Source: Acephala macrosclerotiorum (Eukaryota; Ascomycota; Leotiomycetes; Helotiales; Mollisiaceae). Taken from it: DNA of 64,000 nucleotides. The position numbers were made by a program, and so were the translations under genes. The stretch lies in the NCBI GenBank assembly GCA_014904845.1, contig MU119414.1, positions 33,728-97,727 of the forward strand, given 5' to 3'. Shown here in pieces: positions 47,555 through 58,002 of the stretch (the first letter of the stretch is position 1; every line of letters starts with the position of its first letter). The notes beneath the pieces are model-generated. The model searched no databases. It was given only the letters and a program-made list of their open reading frames with translations, and was not told the origin of the DNA.

Positions 47555-48538
47555 ACTGCCTTTGGAGTTGAGAGGTGGCTGCTGAGGATTAAAATGAGGG
47601 ATGGTGATTGTTGGATATGGATTGGCTGTATATATGGGTGCCAGGGTCCGTTTGTATATATTTCCTTTTGTTGAGGGAAGGGTGATATAGGTGTTGTGGT
47701 TATGATCAGACGCTAGATGCACTGTTACTTGAGAAAGATATCCATTTTTATTTCAAACAACCTCACTGAGCCTTCGTTCCCTGCTTTCGTGACTTCGTCT
47801 CTTCATAGTAAGTGCCTACTCTCAAAAATTAGCTTTACGACTCGCTTTGCAAAGTCTCGTTTTCCTGCTATCGCTTTACTATTCATGGGCTATAAAAACC
47901 ACCTCTTACTAATTTCAATGGCCTCATCGCGGCAAAGTGCATATAGTCGTAGCTACATAGACGAACCCCGCCCGTTAGCAATAAGTTCCTCCCCAGAGTT
48001 CGCTCGTTTTACCAAGGATGCATCTATTCTCTCTTCCGCTATCCCAATCCCATGTTTTTACTCAACGACGAAATAGAAAACCTTCTCGCCCCGTTGTCCC
48101 ATAATCACCCACTATCAATGTTTTTCTGTTTTTGCTTGGCTAGTGCTCACGACCCCAGGCTAGCTGTTTGAATGGCACGAGATTTTCTTCCAAACCGAGG
48201 CTCGTGGGTCTCGCGAGTGAGCGATAAGGAACAAGGCTTCGCAGGGAATCAAAGGTGAATTGGGAAACAAGACCAAAGCGCGGTCGGGATCCCTCTTCTT
48301 CTCTGTCTTCACGCTGCCTCGTTGTTTGAGCTGTGGGTTATGTATTTATACCTCTCAAATGCACACGTCTCAGCGACCTCCACATTTTGACCTTTAAAAA
48401 GGTGTGATTCACTCCCGCATCCCTTCCAACTCCAATCAATTTCCAAATCCCTTCTTGGACGACCTCTCCTCCCTTCCCTTGGACTATAAATTCCGACCTA
48501 AGCGAGGGCCATAGACGAATGAATTAGCAACCAGAGAA
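47555..48538. other. 1 kb intergenic stretch
   Basis: 3' flank of the permease. Nothing recognised; ORFs at 47717-48076 have no motif. Confidence 0.4.
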
Positions 48539-49048
48539 CTAGGCCGAGGGTAGAGTCCTTTCTGGAATATAGTCCAGATCTGTAACTAGGAGGCTATATA
48601 AGCGTGAATTTGCTTGGCTTTTTTCATCCTTCGGCCATGCTTCCCCGTACATTATCCCATGAATATAAGCCGGACCCACGAGATGATAGTATTCTCCTAC
48701 CGGGCGAATGACCATAGGATGGCGCGCCCCGACAAAGAGCGCCACTGTGCCGCCTTCCTGAATAGTATAGAATCTAGATCCCATGTACCCGGCCGAGGTC
48801 GTAAAGAAGGCTCGTCCAGTGTTCAGTTTTAATGTATTGCGATGAATGTCAATCAAGCCCGTCATCGTGAGCATGACCAAAATGCCCCAGATCTGGTGCG
48901 CTGACGGGGGTCGTTCTGAGTTAAGATTGAAGTTTACTGCTCGACGCATTGCGAGAAGCGATACATCATTCAGGTGCAGCATTATTTCTTTGAGCAAGGA
49001 AACTACATCTTCAATCCAGAGCTGCGAATCTAGTCGGGGATCCATCAT
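48539..49048 (-). CDS. orphan C-terminal part of a HET (heterokaryon incompatibility) protein
   Basis: A clean 169-codon ORF from ATG 49048. Its second half is the well-known C-terminal block of HET-domain proteins: GRAFFTTSAGYMGSR, then VALFVGARHPMVIRPVGEYY and LVGPAYIHGIMYGEAW. The HET domain itself (YEALSYxWG, WIDxICIDQ) is absent. Upstream there are only ~110 normal bases before an AT-rich block, so the front of the gene was probably lost or destroyed there. The surviving frame has no stop or shift, which is notable next to RIP-degraded DNA. It could be a truncated pseudogene or a small protein in use. Compare the fuller HET gene at 54831-56851. Confidence 0.65.
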   Translation of the reverse strand: MMDPRLDSQLWIEDVVSLLKEIMLHLNDVSLLAMRRAVNFNLNSERPPSAHQIWGILVMLTMTGLIDIHRNTLKLNTGRAFFTTSAGYMGSRFYTIQEGGTVALFVGARHPMVIRPVGEYYHLVGPAYIHGIMYGEAWPKDEKSQANSRLYSLLVTDLDYIPERTLPSA

Positions 49049-49440
49049 TTTGAGGAGCTAGATCCACCCCTTATTGAAGCCGGACGCTGCCCAATAATAT
49101 TGCAAGTCATTGCCCAGGATAAAACAAATACATAAAGGCGTGAGTTGAGCTATTTCAGTTAAACAAAGTTGTTTGTTATGCAGTTTAAAAGAATTTAAAA
49201 CGCTGGGAATTTATTATTTTATATTTTTAATTTGCTTTATATAATTTAATATATTAATTAAAATTTTATAATTAAATAATAAAATGAGCTTTAAACTTTC
49301 TTTTTTTTTTTTTTTTATATTAATTACTTTTTATATTAAAAATAGCGATTTTTAAAAAATTTTCAATAAATATAATAAATAAATATAAATAAAAATTTAT
49401 AAAAATTTATAAAAATTTAAATTTTTTTTATATAAAATTA
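49049..49440. repeat. short AT-rich block upstream of the HET fragment
   Basis: From about 49190 to 49440 nearly all A/T with T-runs up to 18. Edges are abrupt. No coding sequence. Confidence 0.6.
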
Positions 49441-50633
49441 TTAGCTATTACCAACTGAAAAAAGACTAGTATAATCTTTAATCAGCCTTATTTGCTGGTA
49501 CAGATCTTAGCCTCCCACGATTAGAAAAGGGCTGGTACAACCTGTGACTTAGTATGCACCCTTATAATCTCGGACTGGTACAATCCAGTCCGCTTTAACA
49601 ATCCCCTGTAAGATCGACCGCACAGATCTCATCGTACTAGTACAATTTTCACTCGGCACGAACTCTCCCTACAATTATCATGTGAGCGTGGAGACCAAAC
49701 CTCTCTGCTTCACCCCAGTCCAGACAATGGTAATAGCTTAGAGTTCGTGAATAGCTGTCCATTAATCTCGGAGGTCCTTTTCTGACACCCTTCCTACTCG
49801 CAAGGTCGATTCTAGACTCCTGGAACTATTTGCAGGAACATCTATTTTTAGGGGAACCCGTTCGAGCACCCTTGCTTCTCGTGCGCACACCAACCGTACT
49901 GACCACAGTGCTTAAGCACTACACCGACCCAGGCACTCTATCAGCCCAAGTCCCATGCCTTCTTCGCCAAAGCACCGCCACTAGGGCCTATAGAGGTTAG
50001 AGCCCGTCATCTATGGAGCTCTCACATAATCAAGCTTCTATTCTTGCCACGCAGGGATAATACAGAGCAATCACATGCCTGTGATGCGATCGTGACGGTG
50101 GTTCAGGGAGTGGTGCGACCGAAGCCTCTTCCCACTCCCGCCTCGACACCTTTCAACTCCAACACAGCTGGCAAGCAAGTTCCAACTCCTCGACCTCTTT
50201 AGCGTATCACATAAGAAGCGCCTGACCATAACGACCAGGCTCCTATTCTACGAAGCTCTTCGTATATTGCACTAGTTAGAAAGTGTGACTATAACGGCTC
50301 TAGCAGCCAGTATGAGAACTTTAGAGAGCATCACAACGAGAACCCCTTAGCTGCTCAAGAAGAGCTCTTTTTTGCTATCAAATATCCGTCAAGATTGTGC
50401 AGTTTAGGGGATGCCCCGCCGTAGCCAGGCTCGGCTAAAAAGGGGGTGAATAAGGGGAACGGAAGGAAGCGAAACTTCAAAATCGAAGCACCCCTACTTC
50501 CCAGACTCCCTAATCAACTTTCGACTATTCCTAGTCGTAGAAGGTGTCGCCTTTTCATAGTTGTTACATGTTTATTACGAATAAATTTGAAGTTTTTCGC
50601 CAAGGAGACATTGCGCTAAATTTGAGGGCTAAC
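49441..50633. other. normal-GC island between AT blocks; possible remnant of a coding repeat
   Basis: The first 200 bases carry the motif CTGGTACA or CTAGTACA several times (near 49494, 49531, 49570, 49638). From about 50095 to 50400 one plus frame reads coding-like sequence (VVRPKPLPTPASTPFNSN; later ALVRKCDYNGSSSQYENFRE) interrupted by two stops. I recognise no domain. It may be part of an old transposon flanked by its RIP-mutated remainder. Confidence 0.3.
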
Positions 50634-50831
50634 TTGTCCCAGGCGTTGCAAACGAAACGTTCTCAATCTCCCAGCCTTGCCTGGATTTTGTCGACCTACT
50701 TGCTTTGAACAGCGGAAAAAATCCAGCCAAAATCGTAGCCCTGGGCTGAACGCAGTATACTAGACTGAGCAAGTCTGGGTAAAATTCAAGCAAGGCTGGG
50801 AGATTGAGAACGTTGTATTTGCGACGACAAA
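50634..50831. mobile_element. inverted-repeat element, MITE-like, ~198 bp
   Basis: A perfect 25-base inverted repeat (AACGTTCTCAATCTCCCAGC + CTTGC at 50656-50680, reversed at 50790-50814) lies within longer imperfect arms that both start TTGTC (50634 and, reversed, 50831). The arms fill most of the element, so a transcript would fold into one hairpin. No target-site duplication was identified and no coding content. It differs in sequence from the hAT MITE and from the element at 12707-13033. Confidence 0.6.
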
Positions 50832-50939
50832 TCTTACCCTTGACCGGGACTTTTCGCGCAGATGATTATTTGAAGTAAGGTGGACCCCCTCCTAGTAGAC
50901 CACCCCTTGCAATAATCCACCTCGCTTAGTACATCGCCG

Positions 50940-52640
50940 ATTACGACTTTTTTACTTTCGATTCAAATTTTTTAATAACTCTTTAATAAAATTCTTTTAA
51001 ATTTTGCAAACGATTAAAAGTAATTATAAAACTTTTATATATTGAAAACGACGTTTAATATTCATTTAAAAATATAATTAATAATAAGTTTAAACGTAAA
51101 ATTAATTTGGATTAAAGTGTATTAAAAAGCATTTTTCGATATAGAATTAAAAATCGCGTTACTCGATTAAAAACTAATACATTTTTTTAAAAGTTTTTTT
51201 TTGATTTAAAAATAACGTTTTATAAATTGAGTACTAATTTAATACATGCGCAAATTCGAGATTTTATTAAACGGATTTTAATTACTCGAAATAATATTAT
51301 ATTACTCGAAAAACGTTAAATAATTAATTTTTTTCGTTAGAATTTTATTTTTAAAATTAAAAAACAATTTAAAATCGATTTTACACGTATTAATAGCGCT
51401 ATAATTAATATTTTTAAGAATTGGTTTTAAAAATTGAAAATTTTTATTATTAAAATTATTAAATCGAAAAATCGTTAAAATATAAATAAAAAAAAAAATT
51501 AATAATTAATAATTAATAATACTAAAAAACATTTTATTTAAAAGAAATAATTAGAATTTAAAACTTGGATTTTATTTATTAAATGTATTTCAATTATTAA
51601 TAAAGTTTTATATTTACTTATTATATTTAAAAGTAAATTAATTTAATAGTAATAGTTTTTTATAAGATTAAAATTGTATTAAAATTAAAAGTTTATTACA
51701 ATTAATAATAAATAGACTTTTAACGCTATTATTTTAAAATGATTACAAAAAGTTTTTATATTTTAAACGATATTATATAATTTTAAAAAGTTTTGTCTAT
51801 TTATTTTAAACGATTATAAAAACTATAAAATAATAAAATTTATATAAAAATATTTTTAAAATAATATTTATTTATTATTTTTATTATTATATATTTTATA
51901 TATATTTCAACTTTTGAATTTATTAGTATTCACTTTTTTAAAGTATATTTACTAAAAGCGATTTAATACTTTGATTTTTTTGAACGATTTAATTCTTTTA
52001 AACAAAGAAAATTTCTTGGAGTATTATAAATTAACTCGAATAAATATTTTAACAATTACAAACTATAAATAAAATTAAGCAATTTTAAGTTTATAATTAA
52101 TTCGAATATCGAAACCGTTTATAAATTGATTATTACTTGAAAATAGTAATAAAGCGATTAAATAAACTTTAGAAATTTCTAAAAATAGTTTAATATTTAA
52201 ATAAAATTAAAATAAATTATTTATTTTTTAAATTTTTTTTTGAAAAAATAAAAATATTCGAAAGTAATTTAAACAAATCACGAGACTTAAAACAATCGAT
52301 CTTATAACATTTAAAGTACTTTTTAAAAAAATAATAAAAATTTTTAATAACTTTTTTTTTATTATTATTTAATATAAGTTTCGAATTAAGTAATTTAAGA
52401 CTAGAGTACTGTAATTAAAGTCTAGAAAACGTTAAAAAATTTAAATTAGTTCAAATTCGAAGTTTACTAATATTAAAACTATTTATAAAGTACAAATAGT
52501 AATTAGAAATTATTAAAATATATCGTTAGATTTCGATAGTTTTATTAATATTGCCTCTATTTTATTTTATATAATAATTGAGTAATTAAAAAGTTATTAT
52601 TATTGAAAGAGAAATAGTAAGTATTAAGCGAAGTAGACTA
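50940..52640. repeat. 1.7 kb AT-rich block, RIP-degraded
   Basis: Very low GC with sharp edges. Remaining C is mainly in CG and CT; CA is rare. No coding sequence. Likely a transposon copy too mutated to classify. Confidence 0.7.
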
Positions 52641-53425
52641 TTGCAGAGGGTGGCCCATTAGAGGAGAGTCCACCTTATGCTCTTCGATGCCAGTAAATAA
52701 ACAGTGAAAGATTAAAGAATTTCAGTCTCATGGGACAAATATTTCTCTCGTGCATTACGAGTGCAATGTTTGCAGTCTATTAAATATTCTACAATTGTAT
52801 ATCCTACGGACTTAAGCGTGATCCCAATGTTGTGGAGCTGAGAGATCTATTTGCATCTACAAGCTTGTATCACGTGGAAGCTGACAGCGGGATCTTTTCG
52901 TTACATTCTGTTGCATAACAGGCAAGGATAACCATTGGCTGCTGCGCCTAGCATATCACTCAAAACAATTTAAGCTTATGTTGTGGGTCACGAAAATCCG
53001 GAGCATACTAATTTACTGGCTGCTGGCAGCAAGCATATCTTTGAGAAGGCCCGGCTCCGCCGGCTCAAACATCCCTTGGCCCTACACGACGCACGTTGAA
53101 GTATGACGAGATGTCGAAATGTTGAAATCAAGAACTCCAGCTGCTCTTGAAGCTTATGGCGCAGAAATCATCAGCTTCACAGCCGTCTTTTGAAGATTCA
53201 TGAGGCTTTCACCAACATCATACACTTTAATAGATGTGATCTCCTAAGTATAAATGGATGAGAGATCCTATGGCTGGAAAAGCATCCAAAACACAACTAA
53301 CAAAACATTCCATTCCTCAAGTCTAAATTCCTCTCTCTTTTCTTCATCGATCATTTCAATTATCTCTTTAAGACACTCTTTAAAATATCTTCTCCTTCAT
53401 CACTTCAACAACCAACGCAATCAAG
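52641..53425. other. intergenic stretch and promoter of the secreted protein
   Basis: No gene. The last 150 bases are C/T/A-rich with TATAAATG at 53247-53254, about 170 bases before ATG 53426. Confidence 0.45.
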
Positions 53426-53968
53426 ATGCAATTCTCAACCCTTTTCGTCGCCGTCTTCCCAGCCCTAGCCCTCGCGGCCCCAGCAACCCTCTCAAAGCGT
53501 CAATTTCAAGCTCAGCCCAACCTCAACGATGACATCACAATGGCAGCAATCGCCTGGTTCCAGGACACTGGCCTTGTCTCCTCCTTCCTCGACTTTGCTG
53601 TCTCTACTTTCCCCAATCCTCCCCCCAACCTCGCCGTTAAGGCCGCGCAAGCACTTGGCGCCGAACTCGACGAGCTTAACCACAAGACGATCCTTGACAA
53701 CTTCTTCATCAACAACACTCTCGCACCTAACTAGGATGTCGTGAACGCTTATAATGTCTTGGTGACACAAGGAACTTTCCAAAAGGTGGTGAATAGCTTG
53801 GCGGATATTGCGACTACTGGGAACTTGACGGATGTGGCGACCATCAATGCCAACAAATGCGCGAATTTGTTGCCCGCTATCGATGTTTGTTTCAATGCGG
53901 TGGCTTTTGCGACAGGGCTGACAAGCTTCATTCCTGCAACCAGGCCGGCCGCTTGTGGAGGAGCGTGA
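53426..53968 (+). pseudogene. small secreted protein with one premature TAG
   Basis: From ATG 53426 a signal peptide (MQFSTLFVAVFPALALA) and a KR processing site are followed by a helical protein (NDDITMAAIAWFQDTGLVSS; LGAELDELNHKTILDN). TAG at 53732-53734 ends the frame after LAPN, but the same frame continues for 78 codons without another stop (DVVNAYNVLVTQGTFQKVVN; CANLLPAIDVCFNAVAFATG) to TGA 53966-53968. The uninterrupted protein would have 180 residues. CAG to TAG is a CpA to TpA change, the RIP signature. It lies between AT-rich blocks. Two cysteines lie in the part after the stop, a third just before the end, so truncation would remove all of them. Function unknown. Confidence 0.75.
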
Positions 53969-54830
53969 AAGATTTAGAGGGATGTCTGAGGTGCCGGGAG
54001 GGTGTATTTGAGCATGGGTATAATGTCTTATCCTTTTCTTTTTCTTTTTTTGGGTTCGGATAGATGCATAGCGTGGAAGTTATCTGGGAGTTTTGTTTTT
54101 GTTCTTTTACTACTGTCATTATAGTTCATTGTATAGGTGACAAACCGATTTTCGCAACATATTTGAATATAGTTTATAGCTCCCAGATGCAACTTGAACG
54201 GAAGCCGCCTCCTCGAAACCAACAAATGGCGACAATTTGAAAATCATCTTTGTAGCGCTTGAAAATCCATTCCGACATTTAAAGGCGTCAAATTGGAATG
54301 ATAGCCATACTAAATAGGTGTCTTCATTCGAAGCCTACGCATCTCCCTGAGCAGATTACTGTCTTACACAAATTTCAGCAGTTGAGTTGCCCTTTCAATG
54401 AAAAAAACGTATAAGTAAAGAAGCCGATTATCGAAGTATGAATATACTAAGGACGCAAACGATTTAAAAGCAAATAAAGCGGTAATTTTTAATATTTGCC
54501 GAGTTTTAATAGCTAATCTTTAGCTGATTACGATAATAACTTTTATAATTAAAAGAATTAAAATTAGATTTGGAAAAGTAAACAAAGCTATTCTCGGCCA
54601 CCGCACCAAGCTTCCTAAGTCCTCGCTCGATTGAGGCGCTACAGAATGAGATCCATAGTCGAAACCGCAGTGAAAGCACCGGTAATAAACCAGAAAAGCT
54701 GTCAAGTATTGTCGATATGGCCACCAAGCTCAGGGCTTTGAGGAGTGGGGGCAGCGGGATGTGAATACCTGCTATAACCATAGCATTTTGTCAACTGAGC
54801 GCCTAAGCTTTTATTATTTGAGTCCTACTA
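53969..54830. other. intergenic stretch
   Basis: 3' flanks of the secreted protein and of the HET gene. ORFs at 54506-54781 on the minus strand have no motif. Confidence 0.4.
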
Positions 54831-56851
54831 CTATCGAAGCACGATATCTTCGGTCATAATCTCGATTATATCGGCGGAATTGAATCCATGGATGTAGCAA
54901 GGCCCGAGAAAAATATAGAAGTCATCCTTTTGTCGTATGACGAACGGAATCTGCCCACCAATGAAGAATACAAGACTGTCACCCTCCTCAACATCCTTAT
55001 GAGCAAGGCATAAGGAGCCAGAGTCAGTCATACATAGCCTCCTTCCACGACATGTCCAGATCACATCGCTGATATAACGCTCCACATCTCTTTGGTTGCT
55101 GGACCGATCCTTGTTGTTACCCCCATTAGTAATCTCGAAAAAATTTACTTCCAGTCCTAATTGAGCAAGCCAAGTCGCACAATACATTCTATATTCTTTG
55201 GGAGTTCATCCATTGATCCGTCGGTATTCGCGATAATAGTGCGCCAAAATGTCTCTGCTTTGTCTTCTCCAGGAGTTCCTGGGGCCATATTTAGGGCACC
55301 GGCTGTAAAAGCCACCCAATCCTCCAGAGCTGCTTCCATTGAGTGCTTTGTCTCCTTTTCGCTAGCACATTGCTTTACTGCTTTACCAGCCCATACAACC
55401 ACTCCAAGTCTTTTTGCTCCAAGAATCAATTCATCTGGGTTATCTGATTTCTTTATAATGGCGCGAAGTTTGATATCACTGCCTTGATCATCATCATCAT
55501 CATCGGGTGGCGCAATTATAGAGGCGAAATTGGTTGGCACACTCCAGTCGGGTACCCAGGATGGTAGTTTCTTAAGCTTCCTTTCCACACCTTGCATTTG
55601 TAAAACAATCAAATGGTTGTCCTCCTCGATCAAGAACCGCGCCACATCTCGATAAAGGATTTCGACGGATGTATCATAGTTCACTGAAGGTGGTTTCGGC
55701 GCAGTTGATTCTGGTAGAAGTCCATAGAGGCCGAATATCTTGTCTTTGGGGTCCGAGGCATTAGTGTGAAGTGTGCTCGTGAGAAGCTTCAGAAGCCCAT
55801 GTGAGCGAATATCGTTAGTGTCCTCCTCCCCGCTCTCTTCATCCCGGTATACAGTGCCCGCTCCCTTCATGGTAACGATGTTCATCCAACTTCGACCACC
55901 AGCATCGTCGGGAAATGAAGCAGCCATCATGACCTCTGCAGCTCTTTCCACTACTTTCCAAGAGAGAACGTCTTTCCCGCAAATTACCAGGGCCTTTTCT
56001 GCAACAGCCACTTCTTGAATGACCCAGATGCGAGAAAACCACGGCCTGTTTATTAACGCTCGTAGAGCAGCCCATGCCGTGCTTCCATGAGGCGGCAGAT
56101 ACACATCGCTCAACCTATTTATGCCGATGATGGACTCGTCATCAGAGCTCATCTCGGATCGGGGGTCTTCCGGCGCAAAAATACCTATGACAATTTTGCC
56201 TACAATATTGCACGCCACACTTGGGACTTGTGGGAGAATTTCAAGGCACGTTTCGTCATCCGAGTCTCCATACAAGTCCGAATCATCGTCGATAAGCTCA
56301 TCGAAATATTGCTTGACGGCAGCAGGCACAAAAAAGGAGCCAGATGATTCGGGCAATAGAATGGCTCTGCTGACTCCATCAAAATCATCTTCATCGATTT
56401 TGCTGATTTTCTTCATCATAGCCATGCCCATGGAGCTGTTATTTGCCTCCTCTCCCAGCCACACAAGGACTCTAGATGCACTGGGGTATATGCGCCTCAT
56501 TAAGGGAATCTGGTGATTTTTCTCGTTGTTTGTATTGGTACTGATCTGGTCAATGCAGATAGCATCGATCCAGAGAACTCGAGACTTTGTTCTGTATCGT
56601 AGTCTTTTCAGCGCGTGAAGTAGATTAGGTCGAATGGCGAACGCCTCCCCATCGCAGGATATCTGATAAATCGGTTTCTCGTCGCCCCATGTATAAGAAA
56701 GTGCCTCGTAGTCCGGTGCATCATTTAGTAAAACGGCTTGGAGAGTGATGCGGATTGCACTCCATTTGATTGTTGATGGGAGAAGTTCGAGCAGCCGGAT
56801 CATATTTTTAGGATCGACTAGTAGTGAGTATTGGTAATCAGTAGCTGCCAT
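54831..56851 (-). pseudogene. HET-domain protein with one frameshift near its C-terminus
   Basis: ATG 56851 opens a 564-codon frame with the full HET signature: YEALSYTWGD, RVLWIDAICIDQ, RIYPSASRVLVWLGE, RPWFSRIWVIQEVAVA and LSSTLHTNASDPKDKIFGLY-like sequence (LLTSTLHTNASDPKDKIFGL). Near 55200 (CTCCCAAAGAATATAG) one base appears to be missing: the correct continuation KEYRMYCATWLAQLG lies in the next frame, which then stays open to 54831 and contains the usual end block GRRLCMTDSG, SLVFFIGGQIPFVIRQKDDF and CYIHGF. Without the change the protein would have about 670 residues. HET proteins trigger cell death on fusion with unlike strains. The HET domain itself is intact, so a truncated but partly active product is possible, as is an assembly error. 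Confidence 0.85.
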
Positions 56852-57419
56852 GTTAGAATCAAATGATCAGATGCCCCTGAGAATTGATCGAGTGATATTT
56901 ATTTGACTCCTTGAAAAGGAGATGGCAACTCGGATGAGAGCCCCGTAAATTTTCTATTTTGTACAGAGGAGAAATACAAGGCGATGAAAGTCGATACAGG
57001 CGAACAGACTTGGTTGGCCATCAAAAGTTTGAGGGGAACCTCGTGGCTCACGTATGACGTGGTCTGTCTTTCAAAGTTTGCAAGAAATCCAAGGCGTGAA
57101 CGGGCCAGGCAGAATAGGGCTCGGCTCCTCGCTGGCAGTGGCTGGGCTCAAGCCAATGGAACACCAGCCACACAACCACCAATTGTCCACAAAATGAAGG
57201 GACGATCCGAGATGTGGAGACCTCTTGCAATTCAGGTATCTGAAAAGTATAGCCCATTAGCTTCTATTTCGGCATACGTGAATCCGCAAACGCCGCGAGC
57301 CGGCCCTGGGAATATTGGTTAATTACGAGTCTTATACACGTGACCCTGAAGACGGAGTCATCCTCTCTTATAATGGGACGTCCCTCGTACCTCGCGCCAT
57401 GCCTTGCCTTTAACGACTT
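56852..57419. other. promoter region of the HET gene and beyond
   Basis: A 112-codon plus ORF (56984-57322) has no motif and is not called. Ends abruptly at an AT-rich block. Confidence 0.4.
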
Positions 57420-57765
57420 AAACTTTAAAATAATTTAAAAATTTTAACTATAAAACTTTTATTCGCACCGGCTTCGTCGGCGCGAGTAAAAACGTTCTTT
57501 TTTTATAATTTTTTTTCCCAGCGTAAAATTAAAACTAAAATTTAAACTTTATAAAAAACTTTATAAAAAGCGCTAAATATTAAAAGCGATACATTTTAGC
57601 GTTTTTTAATAAAACTTTAGCGTAAAAACGTAATTTTGATTTTACGTGTTATTACGTAAACTTTATATAGTTTTTTTTTTTTAATAAAAAACTTTTAATT
57701 ATCGTTAAAAGCATAAAAAAGTTTTTTATTCTTCTTTTTAAAATTTTTATTTATTATTAAACATG
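57420..57765. repeat. AT-rich block, RIP-degraded repeat B, copy 1
   Basis: The part at about 57620-57720 matches about 61440-61535 in the same orientation: a TTTTAATTTCACGT / TTTTGATTTTACGT stretch, ATTA-TAAACTTTA, a T-run, and then the identical CTTTTAATTATCGTTAAAAG + CAT. These are two relics of one repeat. Confidence 0.65.
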
Positions 57766-58002
57766 GCCCGAAAGTCACTCCTATTTTATCTGTTTATATT
57801 ACTATATGGCTTTGCACTGTTACAGGCCATTTTAATACTTTTACACAATCGGTAACCCTCTGTTAATTCTACCCTGTCAAGTAGGAAGTGAGTATGGGTC
57901 AATCTTCTTCGCATCGCGTCCACTCGGGGTGATCTTCCACGCCTCTAGTAGGTTCTTATTCAGCTTTTTCCCTTCATCATACTAAACCCTTCCAGATATA
58001 CT

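Noticed and set aside
49441..50633. Ribosomal or other structural RNA gene in the normal-GC island
   Set aside because: The absence of stops in some parts and GC content first suggested it, but I recognise no rRNA or tRNA core sequence.
56984..57322. 112-codon plus ORF upstream of the HET gene
   Set aside because: No motif and opposite to the promoter of a well-supported gene.
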